Positions 55,467 to 64,000 of a stretch of DNA of 64,000 nt are shown in pieces. Location of the stretch: positions 24,552-88,551 of the forward strand of contig JAJRWB010000046.1 of the NCBI GenBank assembly GCA_024276995.1. The letters are read 5' to 3'. The first letter of the stretch is position 1. Each line of letters begins with the position of its first letter. Below the pieces are notes generated by a model. It saw only the letters and a list, made by a program, of their open reading frames with translations, was not told the DNA's origin and ran no database searches. The position numbers and the translations under genes are program-made. This DNA is from Candidatus Eiseniibacteriota bacterium. GTDB taxonomy: Bacteria; Orphanbacterota; Orphanbacteria; Orphanbacterales; Orphanbacteraceae.

Positions 55467-58103
55467 ATGTCGGTGGAGGAGTATCGTGATTTCGTGGAGA
55501 GTCGTATGGCCGTAGAGCGCGGGAAGAGAACGGTCCGGAAGAAGAGAGGCACGAAGAAGGCCGCCCCCCCGGCGAAGAAGAAGACGAAGAAAGTCGCGAA
55601 GAAGAAGACGTCCCGGAAAAAATCCCCCCTCCTGAAGCGCATCGGTCCGAAAGCGGGACTGAAGGCGTCCGAGCTTTCCCGGACGATCGTCCCGGGAAGA
55701 TTCCCCTTCGGCAGCACCGCCGAACTTGAGCCGCTCAACGACATTGTCGGGCAGGATCGCGCGCTCAAGGCGCTCAGCCTCGGTGTGCGTCTGGGCGCAT
55801 CGGGTTACAACATCTACGTCAGCGGAGTGGCGGGAACGGGAAAAACCTCCACCGTCCGGCGCCTCCTCGACCAGATTCGACCGAACTGCCCCATGCTGAA
55901 GGATTACATTTATGTTTATAATTTCCATGTACCCAATGAGCCGATGTTGATTACCCTTCCGGCGAAAATGGGCCGCGTCTTCGCCGGGAAGATGGAGAGG
56001 CTCCTTCAGGTGGTGCGCGAGGAGATTCCCTCGACCCTCGAAGGGGAGGGGATCCTCTAGCAGAAGGAGGCGCTGGCACGGCGGTTTCTCGATCAGCAGA
56101 AGGAGCTGTTCACCTCTCTCGAGAAGGAACTGAAAGCGGCCGGCCTCGTGTTGAGCCAGGTCAAGATGGGGGCGGTGGTCCGTCCCGATATTATGATTCC
56201 GATGGGCGAGAATCTTTATTCCTTCGAGCAGCTCTCGACGCTCGTGGAGGTGGGCGAAATCGAACTCGACGAAGGGATCGACCTGGGGGAACTGGAGAAG
56301 ACGTACGAGCGGTTTCGGGCGAAGCTCCGAGCGATCATGAAGGAATCGCGCCGGTTGAACGCCACCATGGTGGAACGCCTCGAGGCGCTCGACAAGGAGA
56401 TCGCCGGCTATCTCGTGAGCGACCACATCGGGGATCTGAAAGAGGAGTACGCCGCGCACCCCCGGATTCTCACCTACCTGGACAGTTATCGGGAGCATGT
56501 TCTCGACAACCTGGGGGCGCTGCGCGCCGCCCACGCCAGGGAGGAGGACGACGACGGTTCCCGGCCCGCTTCTGAGGAGGAGTCGGTCTATCTTCCCTAC
56601 CAGGTGAACGTGGTGCAGGACAATTCGACCACCGACACATGTCCCATCGTGCTCGAGTCGAACCCGATGTACAACAACATCTTCGGCACCGTGGAGCGCC
56701 GCGTGACCCGGAGCGGGCAGACGGTCACCGATTTTACGCGAATCACCGCCGGCTCGCTTCTCCAGGCGAACGGCGGTTACCTCGTGCTGAACGCACAGGA
56801 CATCGTGACCGAGCCGGGCGTCTGGAAAACGCTGAAGAGGGTGCTGATCAACCGCGAGTTGGTGATCCAAGGGATCGAGGGATTGCTACAGGTGTCGACG
56901 GTCAACCTGAAACCGGAAGCGATCGACATCGATGTCACCGTGATTCTCGTCGGCTCGCCGCAGCTTTATTCCCTTCTCGAAAGGCACGACGAGGTGTTCG
57001 GGAAGATCTTCAAGGTTCGCGCCGATTTCGATCACGTCATGCCTTTCGACGAGACTTCGGCGGAGTGTTACGGTCGTTTCGTCGCCCAGATGACCGAGCG
57101 GGAAGAGACGCTCCCCTTCTCCGCCTCGGGCGTGGCGCGCCTTATGGAGCACGGCGTGCGCGTCGCCGGCGGCCGGGAGAAGATCTCGACCCGTTTCGGC
57201 GAGATCGCCGACGTGGTCCGGGAGTCGAGCTTCCTGTCGCGCGCGGAAGGGGCGGACGAAGTGGACGGTGCCATGGTGGAGCGCGCCGTCGAGGAACGGC
57301 GCGACCGTTTCCGTCTCGTCGAGGAAAAGGTTCGCGAGCGGTTCCGCGAAGGGATCGTCTTGATCGACACCGAGGGAGAGCGCGTCGGCCAGGTGAACGG
57401 GCTCGCCGTGCTGTCCCATGGGAAGAACCGGTTCGGAATCCCGTCGCGCATCACCGCCTCCGTCGCCCGGGGAAAGGCGGGGATAATCAACATCGAACGG
57501 GAATCGCGCCTATCGGGGAGCACCCACGACAAGGGAATCATGATCCTCTCCGGGTATCTCCGCGAACAGTTCACGCAGGATATTCCCCTCTCTCTCATCG
57601 CGAGTCTCTGTTTTGAGCAGTCATACGGTGGGGTGGACGGCGACAGCGCCTCCTCGACGGAGCTGTACGCCCTCCTCTCGGCGCTCTCGGAGGTGCCGAT
57701 CCGCCAGAGCTTCGCCGTCACCGGATCGGTGAACCAGAAGGGCGATATCCAGGCGATCGGCGGGGTGAACGAGAAGATCGAAGGGTTTTTCGCCCTCTGC
57801 CGGGAGCGCCGTCTCACCGGCGAGCAGGGCGTTCTGATTCCGGCGTCGAACCGGGGCGATCTCATGCTCAACGGCGATGTGCGCCGCGCGGTGAAACGCG
57901 GCCGGTTCCATATCCATGCCGTCGGCCGCGTGGAGGAGGGGATCGAAATCCTCACCGGCGTTCGCGCGGGGTCGAGAACTGCGAGAGGGGGGTGGGAGAA
58001 GGGGACGATCTTCCACCTCGTTCAGGAGAGGCTGAGAAAACTCGATGCCTCCCCCCACGGCAGGAAGAGCGCACCGGCGAGGAGGCGGAAGAGGAAGAGA
58101 TAG
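55467..58103 (+). pseudogene. Lon-like ATP-dependent protease (LonB/YcbZ type) with one in-frame TAG
   Basis: A single frame of 878 sense codons broken only by TAG at 56058-56060. Residues about 18-55 are a Lys/Ala-rich stretch. Then follow an AAA_32-type ATPase with Walker A GVAGTGKT (about 120-127), a helical region holding the TAG at codon 198, and a C-terminal S16 Lon protease domain with Ser727 (DGDSASS) and Lys770 (GGVNEKIEG). Homologues degrade proteins with ATP. The frame and coding character continue straight through the stop, and the codon before Gln could have been CAG. The C-terminal part alone (from about 56148) keeps the protease but lacks Walker A. Nonsense mutation, sequencing error or readthrough cannot be separated here. 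Confidence 0.7.
56058..56060 (+). other. In-frame TAG codon inside the Lon-like gene
   Basis: The codon reads TAG between GIL and QKEALARRF of an otherwise continuous protein. TAG is a normal stop elsewhere in the window, for example at 8954-8956, 20827-20829, 42416-42418 and 60032-60034. Confidence 0.85.
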
Positions 58104-58128
58104 TCCCGCGCCCCGCCCAACGCTTTGA

Positions 58129-58157
58129 TTGACACGCGGCGCGACTTCCCTTACCAT
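58129..58157 (+). promoter_or_regulatory. Candidate promoter of the radical SAM gene
   Basis: A perfect TTGACA (58129-58134), 17 bases, TACCAT (58152-58157), about 24 bases before the start codon. Confidence 0.5.
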
Positions 58158-58180
58158 CCCGCCCACGGAGGGACGACAGA

Positions 58181-60034
58181 ATGCCCAATGCGCTTCTCGT
58201 GGCGCTTCGACAGCCGATCACCTTTTGGAGTTTCAACGAATCGTTGAAACTTATCGGAAAGAAATGCGCCTTCCCCCCTCTCGGCCTGCTCACCGTGGCG
58301 GGCATGCTCCCGTCCCGTTACGACCTCCGCCTCGTCGATCTCAACGTCGAAGAGCTTTCCGATGACGATCTCGCGTGGGCGGACTGCGTCGTCACCTCGT
58401 CGATGATCATACATTGGAATTCCCTCGAGGAGGTGATCGCCCGGGCGAACGGCCTTCGTGTGCCCGTCTTGTGCGGCGGACCGCTTCCGACGCAATACTA
58501 CGAGGAGATCGAGGGGGACGCCGTGTTCTATCTCGGCGAGGCGGAGAACGGCTTCATCGATATCGTCGACCGTCTCGCGGCGGGGGAGATCACCGGGAGG
58601 GAATACATCGACAGGCGAAAGGAGTTCCGTCCCCTCGACGATACGCCGGTTCCCCGGTGGGATCTGATCGATATGAACAACTACAACGATATGCTCGTCC
58701 AGATCACACGGGGTTGCCCGGAGAGCTGCACGTTCTGCAACATCCCCGCCCTCTACGGCAGGAAGACGCGGCTAAAGGAGGGGAGCCAGACGGTTCGGGA
58801 ACTGGAGGCGCTTTACCGGCGCGGGTGGCGCGGCTCGATCATGGCGGTGGACGACAATTTCATCGGGAACCGCGACAACATCGTGCGCGTCCTACGGGAG
58901 GAAGTGATTCCCTGGCAGAAGGAACGGAACTACCCGTTCCAGCTCTACACCCAGGCGAGTGTCCGCATGGCGGAGGATGCCGAGTTGCTCGACGTGATGC
59001 ACGAGGCCGGATTCGACCATGTCTTCTGCGGGATCGAAACACCGGTGGAGGAAAGTCTCAAGTTCATGGCCGCCCAGAAGAACCTGAAAGGTGAAATGAC
59101 GCTTCTCGAGAAGGTGAAGACTATACAGCGCGCCGGCTTCGAGGTGTCGGCCGGTTTCATCGTCGGACTCGATACCGATCCCGCCGATGTGGCGGAGAGG
59201 ATGATCGACTTCATCCAGGAAGCCGCCATCCCCGTTTCGATGGTGGGCATTCTCGGCGTTCTACGCGACACGCCCGACTACCGCCGCTTCGAGCGATCGG
59301 GGCGTCTCCGAAAAGGGGTGAAGTATTCGGGCGACTCCGGGCTCTTCCGGAAGGAACTCAGTTTCGTCCCTCTCATCGATCCGGAAGAGCTGTACGAGAG
59401 GCACAGGAAGATCGTGTCCACCATCTACACGCCGGCGAACTACTTCGCCCGGGTGAGAGGACTCGCCCGGCATCTCGGCAGGCTTCCGAAATCTCCCCGA
59501 AAGGTGAAGCGGACGGAGCTGCTCGGTGCGTTCCGGTCGCTCTGGATGCAGGGGGTGGTGAGCCGCTATCGCCTGGATTACTGGCGAATGCTGCTGGATA
59601 TCGCGTTCTCCGCTCCGGCGCAGATCCCGATGGCGCTGCGCATGGCGATCCAGGGCTATCACATGCTCACCGTCACCCAGCAGGCGCTCCAGGTGGCGCG
59701 GCTCGAAAGCTTCTGCGCCGAAGCGCTCGACATGTTCGAGAAATTCGCGAAGGGCGCCAGGAGCGCCGGCGGGAAGCTTCGCCCGAGGATCCCCGCTCTC
59801 GGCGGCGGGGAGATGCTCGCCTCTCTCGGCGGGCGTATCCGTGCCGCGGGCGCCCACGCATCGCCCAGCCACATGGCGGACGCTCTCCTCCAGGCCGCCC
59901 GGCAGCAGGCGGGAAGGCTGCGAAAGAGCTATCGTCCCCAGGCGACGAAGGCGCTGCGCGAGTTCCGCGAACGTCTCGAAGCGGTCATGCGGGAAAACGG
60001 TGTCCCGCCCATCGACAAGACCGCGGCCGGTTAG
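58181..60034 (+). CDS. B12-binding-type radical SAM protein (HpnP/DUF4070-like)
   Basis: A 617-residue protein. Residues about 1-140 have a cobalamin-binding-like Rossmann fold (PPLGLLTVAGMLP), without a clear DxHxxG histidine. The radical SAM core follows with Cys179, Cys183 and Cys186 in RGCPESCTFCNIP. Residues about 390-480 fit the DUF4070 region found in HpnP-like methylases and relatives. A further 130 residues form a basic helical tail not usual in that group. It probably methylates a lipid or small molecule with SAM. The hopanoid link is only by resemblance; no squalene-hopene cyclase gene is in the window. Confidence 0.78.
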   Translation: MPNALLVALRQPITFWSFNESLKLIGKKCAFPPLGLLTVAGMLPSRYDLRLVDLNVEELSDDDLAWADCVVTSSMIIHWNSLEEVIARANGLRVPVLCGGPLPTQYYEEIEGDAVFYLGEAENGFIDIVDRLAAGEITGREYIDRRKEFRPLDDTPVPRWDLIDMNNYNDMLVQITRGCPESCTFCNIPALYGRKTRLKEGSQTVRELEALYRRGWRGSIMAVDDNFIGNRDNIVRVLREEVIPWQKERNYPFQLYTQASVRMAEDAELLDVMHEAGFDHVFCGIETPVEESLKFMAAQKNLKGEMTLLEKVKTIQRAGFEVSAGFIVGLDTDPADVAERMIDFIQEAAIPVSMVGILGVLRDTPDYRRFERSGRLRKGVKYSGDSGLFRKELSFVPLIDPEELYERHRKIVSTIYTPANYFARVRGLARHLGRLPKSPRKVKRTELLGAFRSLWMQGVVSRYRLDYWRMLLDIAFSAPAQIPMALRMAIQGYHMLTVTQQALQVARLESFCAEALDMFEKFAKGARSAGGKLRPRIPALGGGEMLASLGGRIRAAGAHASPSHMADALLQAARQQAGRLRKSYRPQATKALREFRERLEAVMRENGVPPIDKTAAG

Positions 60035-60091
60035 CATCGCTCTTCCAAGAAGTCCCGACCGGAATCGCCGGCGCCGGGTCGCCTGGCGCCG

Positions 60092-62755
60092 TTAACGGAT
60101 CAGCCGCAGCTTCGTCGTGAGGTTCCGCTCGCCGTCCCCCCGGATTGCGAGCCGCGCGAAGTACGTTCCGCTCGCCGCGTCGGCACCGGTGTCGCTCTTC
60201 CCGTTCCAGACGATACGATGCTCCCCGGCGCTCAGGATTCCCGCGGCGAGCACACGCACCCTCCGGCCCGCGATGTCGTATACCGCCAGGTCGATCCGCG
60301 TCGGTTCGTCGAGAGAAAACGACAGCGTTGTCGCCGGGTTGAACGGGTTCGGTGCGGCGCGGAAGAGGCGTGCCGCCCGAGGGGGCGTCCCGGTTGCGGC
60401 GGCGACCGTCGTGGCGGTGCTCAGGTCGATCGACCAGATCGACCGGCCGTGGGTTCCGGCGTAAAGCGTGCTCGTGGGGACGTGTATCTTGAGATCGTAC
60501 GTCGACACGGCGGGAAGGCCGGTGCCGAGCACGTTCCAAGTCGCGCCCGTGTCGGCGCTGAAGAAGACCCCCACGTCGGAGCCGACATAGAGTTTCGCCC
60601 CGTCGGTGGGATCGACGAGCATGCAGTTGATCGGAGCGTCTGGGAGATTCCCGCCGATGTCGCTCCACGTGACGCCGCCATTGGTGCTCCTGTAGATGTG
60701 GGAGATCGCCTCGTTCCACCTCAGCCCGGAGAACGTGGCGTAGAGAATCGAACTGTTTACAGGATCGAAGGCGACCCGCGTCACCCACCGGTTCGGGAGC
60801 GCGGCGGAGACGTCGGTCCAGTTCGTTCCCCCGTTCGTGGTGAGCCACACGTGGGAGTCGTCGGTGCCTGCGAGGATCGCGTCCGGGTTCGACGGCGACA
60901 CGGCGAGCGTGGTGATCGTGCCGTAGCCGGCACCCTGATCGCCGCCGGTGAGATCCCCCGAGACGGCGCTCCAGTTCGCCGCGCCGTCGGTCGATTTCCA
61001 AACACGGTACGTTCCGAAGTACATCGTCTGCGGCGAGCCGGGGGTCATGACGTACGGCGAAGACCAGTTTCGCCTGTCGGCGCCGTCGACGCCGTTCAAC
61101 CCCCACGAGAAGCTCTGGGCATCATCGGTCGACTTGTACATGTTTCCGAACTGGTACTCCACGAAGATCGTGTTCGAGTCGGTGGGATCGACGAGGCAGT
61201 AGAAACCGTCGCCACCGAAGATCGAACCGTATCCGTCCGGCGAACCGTCCACCGTACGAATTGTTCCGTTATCCTGGGTGCCGCCGTAGATCCGGTTCGG
61301 GTTCTGGTGGTCGATCTCGATGGCGTAGAACTGGTTCGTCGGCTGGTCGAGCAGCTTCGTCCACGAAGTGCCCGAGTTGGAAGACGAATAGACGCCCCCG
61401 TCGTTCCCTTCGAAGATCGTGCCCGGATTGAATGGATCGAACGCCATGGCGTGATGGTCGACATGGTTCGATCCGGCGACCTCGCTCCACGTCGATCCGC
61501 CGTCCTCGCTCCTGTAAAGGGGGACGCCCATGACGAAAACACGATCCGGGTTCGACGGATCGACGCGCACCTGCCCGAAGTACCATCCGAAGGTGCTCGT
61601 CATGCCGTCGAGCTGCGTGCCCCCCATTTTCGTCCACGTGTCGCCGTGATCGACCGATTTGTAGACGCCGTCGAAGGTGTTGTTGTTTTCGATGGAAGCG
61701 TAGACCACGTTCGGACTCGAAGCGGCGACCGAAAGGCCGATCCGGCCGACACCGGCGCCGGAGGGAAGCCCGGCGGTGAGTTTCGTCCACGTCGTGCCGC
61801 CGTTGTAGGAGCGATAGATGCCGCTCGACGGACCGCCCGAGCGGCGATACGTAAGCCCGCGGACACGCTCCCACATGGCGGCGTACACGGTGTCCGGCTT
61901 CGTCGGATCGATGGCGAGATCGATCGCCGCGGTGGAGTCGGTGACGAAGAGCACCTGTGTCCACGTGCTCCCCGCGTCGAGGGAGCGGTAGATGCCTCGC
62001 TCGCCCCCCGTGCCGAAGAGGACGCCGCACGCCGCCGCCCAGAGGCGATTCCCGTTCGATGGATCAACGACCACCCGACCGATATAACGTGAGTTTTGAA
62101 GGCCGATCGGCGCCCACGTGCTGCCGCCGTCGGTCGACTTGTACATGCCGTAGCCGAACCAGCTGAAGCTCGACGAGTTCGATTCGCCCGTTCCGGCGTA
62201 AAGGATGTTGCCGTTCGATGGATCGACGGCGATGTCGCCGATGGTGAGCACCGGCTGATCATCGAAGATCGGAAACCACGTGGCGCCAGCGTCGTCCGAT
62301 CGAAAAATGCCGCCGCTCGCCATGGCGGCGTACACACGACCGGCGGTGGATGGATCGAGTTCGAGGTCGGTCACCCGGGCGCCGATGTTGCTCGGACCCT
62401 TTTCGGACCACGCCGCCGGGGCGGCGTTCTTCATTCTCGAAGAGGCGCGCATCGCCTGCGCCTGTGCAACGGCTTCTTGGTATTGAGTGTAGTTGATCTC
62501 GTCGTACGGATAGGCCCGCTGGCGGAATGCCCAGTCGTTCGGCTCGGTTCCCGGTCCGTCCGGCTGTCCCTTCGAGCGCCTGGCGGAGCGTCGCTCGAGC
62601 TTCGCCTCCTTGGCGATTCGGGAGAGATCGGCCGGCGTGTATACCGGCGCACCGTCGCGGTCGGGTGCGCGCCCGGCTCCGGAGAATCGGCCGATCACGA
62701 CGAGAAGCGCCGGAAGAAGGAGGAGAGTGAGAAGGAGAATCGACCGGCGCTTCAT
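60092..62755 (-). CDS. Secreted Asp-box (BNR/sortilin-like) repeat protein with PNPFNP domain
   Basis: An 887-residue protein with an N-terminal hydrophobic segment (about 5-22). From residue about 120 to 800 there are some twelve Asp-box repeats of the form S-x-D-x-G-x-x-W (SDDAGATW, STDGGSTW, SLDAGSTW, SEDGGSTW, STNGGVTW and others), which form beta-propeller blades of the sialidase/VPS10 kind. No sialidase catalytic residues were found. The last 80 residues are an FlgD-like domain with AAPNPFNPAT, shared with the protein at 10811-12862. A surface-adhesive or glycan-binding role is likely; the ligand is unknown. Confidence 0.8.
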   Translation of the reverse strand: MKRRSILLLTLLLLPALLVVIGRFSGAGRAPDRDGAPVYTPADLSRIAKEAKLERRSARRSKGQPDGPGTEPNDWAFRQRAYPYDEINYTQYQEAVAQAQAMRASSRMKNAAPAAWSEKGPSNIGARVTDLELDPSTAGRVYAAMASGGIFRSDDAGATWFPIFDDQPVLTIGDIAVDPSNGNILYAGTGESNSSSFSWFGYGMYKSTDGGSTWAPIGLQNSRYIGRVVVDPSNGNRLWAAACGVLFGTGGERGIYRSLDAGSTWTQVLFVTDSTAAIDLAIDPTKPDTVYAAMWERVRGLTYRRSGGPSSGIYRSYNGGTTWTKLTAGLPSGAGVGRIGLSVAASSPNVVYASIENNNTFDGVYKSVDHGDTWTKMGGTQLDGMTSTFGWYFGQVRVDPSNPDRVFVMGVPLYRSEDGGSTWSEVAGSNHVDHHAMAFDPFNPGTIFEGNDGGVYSSSNSGTSWTKLLDQPTNQFYAIEIDHQNPNRIYGGTQDNGTIRTVDGSPDGYGSIFGGDGFYCLVDPTDSNTIFVEYQFGNMYKSTDDAQSFSWGLNGVDGADRRNWSSPYVMTPGSPQTMYFGTYRVWKSTDGAANWSAVSGDLTGGDQGAGYGTITTLAVSPSNPDAILAGTDDSHVWLTTNGGTNWTDVSAALPNRWVTRVAFDPVNSSILYATFSGLRWNEAISHIYRSTNGGVTWSDIGGNLPDAPINCMLVDPTDGAKLYVGSDVGVFFSADTGATWNVLGTGLPAVSTYDLKIHVPTSTLYAGTHGRSIWSIDLSTATTVAAATGTPPRAARLFRAAPNPFNPATTLSFSLDEPTRIDLAVYDIAGRRVRVLAAGILSAGEHRIVWNGKSDTGADAASGTYFARLAIRGDGERNLTTKLRLIR

Positions 62756-62835
62756 GGGGCATACCTCGCTCGTGTGTGAAAACGGCCTTTCGCCCGGGGA
62801 GATGGGATTACGTCGAGGGAGCGATCATTGACCCT

Positions 62836-62844
62836 ATTATAGCA
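62836..62844 (-). promoter_or_regulatory. Extended -10 promoter of the Asp-box gene
   Basis: On the - strand TGC-TATAAT (62836-62844) is a perfect extended -10, about 80 bases before the start. No good -35 is seen, as often with extended -10 promoters. Confidence 0.45.
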
Positions 62845-62872
62845 TAATTGCCGCCTCCGCCGGGGGGTGGTT

Positions 62873-63766
62873 TCAGCGTGGCGTCACGAGGAGCTTCTCG
62901 CCCACGGCGGGCCTTTTGCCGGAGAAATCGAGTCTCGCCGCGCCCATGGAGCGATCGTGGCTGAAGGCGACGATCGTGTGGTCGGCGCGCGCGCGGTCGT
63001 AGAACTTCTTCCTCTCGTCGAGCGACGTGAGGGGGAAGAGGTCGTACGACATCACCCACGGCGGGGGAAGGTGGCTCGACGTGGGGAGAAGATCGCCGGC
63101 GAAGAGCACCGGTTCCTTGGCGTCCTCGAAGATCGGCAGGAGTTGGTACGGCGTGTGACCGTGGGAGAGGTTCCACGATACGCCGGGGATGTCGGGTCGG
63201 GGATCGTCCCCCGTGACGGGCGAGAGCCGGTCCGAATTCGAAAGGATCCGGAAATCCCTCTCGAGGAACGAGGCGCGGTCCCTGTCGGTGGGAGAGAGGG
63301 CGTGGGCGAGGTGTTTCTCGTGCACCCAGTGGCGGGCGTTCGGAAAGAGGAGCTTCGTTTCCCCTTCTTCTTCCCCCCACCCGGTGATTCCCCCGGCGTG
63401 ATCGAAATGAAGATGGGAGAGGACGACGTCGGTCACGTCGGCGGAGGTGAGTCCGAAAGAGTCGAGCGCGGCGCCCAGCGCGGCGGCGTCATGCTCCATG
63501 GCGAACCGCGCTGCTTCCTTTTCCGACCATTTCGGCCCCGCACCGGCGTCGACGAGAATGACGCGCCCCGCGTCCCGGTCGACGGCGAGGAGCACCCGCA
63601 GCGCCATGAGGATCCGGTTCCGGTCGTCCACGTCCTCGTTTTTTTCCCAGAGCACTTTCGGAACGACACCGAACATCGCCCCTCCGTCGAGCCGGTCCCA
63701 CCCCGCCACTACGGAGCGGATTTCGTAACTCCCCGCCCGGATCGTCTCTTTTCCTTGAACGCTCAT
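62873..63766 (-). CDS. Metallo-beta-lactamase-fold hydrolase
   Basis: A 297-residue protein with the metal motif His118-x-His120-x-Asp122-His123 in SHLHFDHAGG, a later LSHGHTPY histidine and AGDLLPT aspartate. Such quorum-lactonase-like and other hydrolases share this pattern, so the substrate is open. GGAGGAAGG precedes the ATG at 63766, which overlaps the upstream gene by ATGA. Confidence 0.85.
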   Translation of the reverse strand: MSVQGKETIRAGSYEIRSVVAGWDRLDGGAMFGVVPKVLWEKNEDVDDRNRILMALRVLLAVDRDAGRVILVDAGAGPKWSEKEAARFAMEHDAAALGAALDSFGLTSADVTDVVLSHLHFDHAGGITGWGEEEGETKLLFPNARHWVHEKHLAHALSPTDRDRASFLERDFRILSNSDRLSPVTGDDPRPDIPGVSWNLSHGHTPYQLLPIFEDAKEPVLFAGDLLPTSSHLPPPWVMSYDLFPLTSLDERKKFYDRARADHTIVAFSHDRSMGAARLDFSGKRPAVGEKLLVTPR

Positions 63767-64000
63767 CCTTCCTCCCCCGATCGGCGCTGCGCGGCGCACG
63801 CCGGGCCGAGCAGCCTGGCGAATGTCTCGTTGAGCGAAGTTCGGCGCCAGCGTAGTTCACGCTCCGCCTTCGCCGGATTGTACCACAGGCGAAGCGTCGC
63901 CAGCCGGGCACGTCTGAGCGTCCACTTCGTCTTTCGTCTTGTCGCGCGGGCGATGAATTCGAAAGCGCGACCGCTCCACGTCAGCGCGGCCCGGGGTACG
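63763..64000 (-). CDS. C-terminal end of an NAD-dependent epimerase/dehydratase-like protein (partial)
   Basis: The frame enters from the right edge of the window and ends with TGA at 63763-63765, overlapping the hydrolase start. About 79 residues are visible. WYNPAKAERELRWRRTSL is the characteristic C-terminal stretch of extended short-chain dehydrogenases of the sugar epimerase/dihydroflavonol reductase kind. The hopanoid-associated epimerase HpnA has a similar end, but this fragment cannot decide. Confidence 0.65.
   Translation of the reverse strand, partial: VPRAALTWSGRAFEFIARATRRKTKWTLRRARLATLRLWYNPAKAERELRWRRTSLNETFARLLGPACAAQRRSGEEG

Noticed and set aside
55467-58103. TAG reassigned genome-wide as a sense codon
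   Set aside because: At least seven well-supported genes in the window end in TAG at the expected place, including those ending at 8956, 15457, 20829, 29530, 33255, 42418 and 60034.

Overview
The window is GC-rich bacterial chromosome with closely packed genes, many of them joined by ATGA start/stop overlaps. All 64 kb reads as normal coding sequence; I see no phage, IS element, CRISPR array, tRNA or rRNA. Two large secreted proteins end in a PNPFNP-type (FlgD-like) surface domain, and there are secreted peptidases, a tricorn-like protease and two heme-tagged outer-membrane proteins. Together these suggest a Gram-negative bacterium of the FCB superphylum or a candidate phylum near it (for example Eisenbacteria or Krumholzibacteriota). 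This placement is an inference.

Layout. 1-80: tail of an unidentified gene. 145-8956: one operon for a respiratory complex, with a pentaheme cytochrome, Tat-exported molybdopterin-family protein, four-cluster ferredoxin subunit, NrfD-type quinone-site membrane subunit, two-helix membrane protein, and then tetraheme, octaheme and monoheme cytochromes c. It resembles the Qrc complex and alternative complex III but carries 18 CxxCH sites. 9054-10388: an outer-membrane beta-barrel with one N-terminal heme motif. 10811-18029: a secreted starch-binding-like protein, a maltose-type ABC importer (ATPase, binding lipoprotein, two permeases) and a second small secreted glycan-binding-like protein. 18241-23625: SppA peptidase fused to a barrel-like domain, a second heme-tagged barrel, a YceI protein and a class IV aminotransferase. 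23771-29530: glycogen synthase, GH57 glucanotransferase, a DUF4912-like protein and GH57 branching enzyme. 29527-38087: CoA-acylating semialdehyde dehydrogenase, ClC chloride transporter, alanine/glycine symporter, HflK/HflC and adenosine deaminase. 38059-46874: tricorn-like protease, MoaD-MoaE fusion, endonuclease III, oligoendopeptidase F and carboxypeptidase Taq. 46888-58103: RecA/KaiC-like ATPase with EF-G, gamma-glutamyltransferase, membrane spermidine-synthase-like protein with TPRs, YIP1 protein, and a Lon-like protease interrupted by one in-frame TAG. 58181-64000: B12-type radical SAM protein, Asp-box repeat surface protein, metallo-beta-lactamase-fold hydrolase and the end of a sugar-nucleotide epimerase-like gene.

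How the parts fit. The import and glycogen genes form a natural pathway: extracellular starch or maltodextrin is bound, imported by the ABC system, and stored or remodelled as glycogen by GlgA and two GH57 enzymes. The respiratory operon could link the quinone pool to periplasmic and perhaps outer-membrane electron carriers. The many peptidases suggest peptide scavenging. Several sigma70-like promoters (TTGnnn, 17-18 nt, TAnnnT) can be read by eye. The clearest are before fusA, before the starch-binding gene (with a palindromic operator-like site) and before the Lon-like gene.
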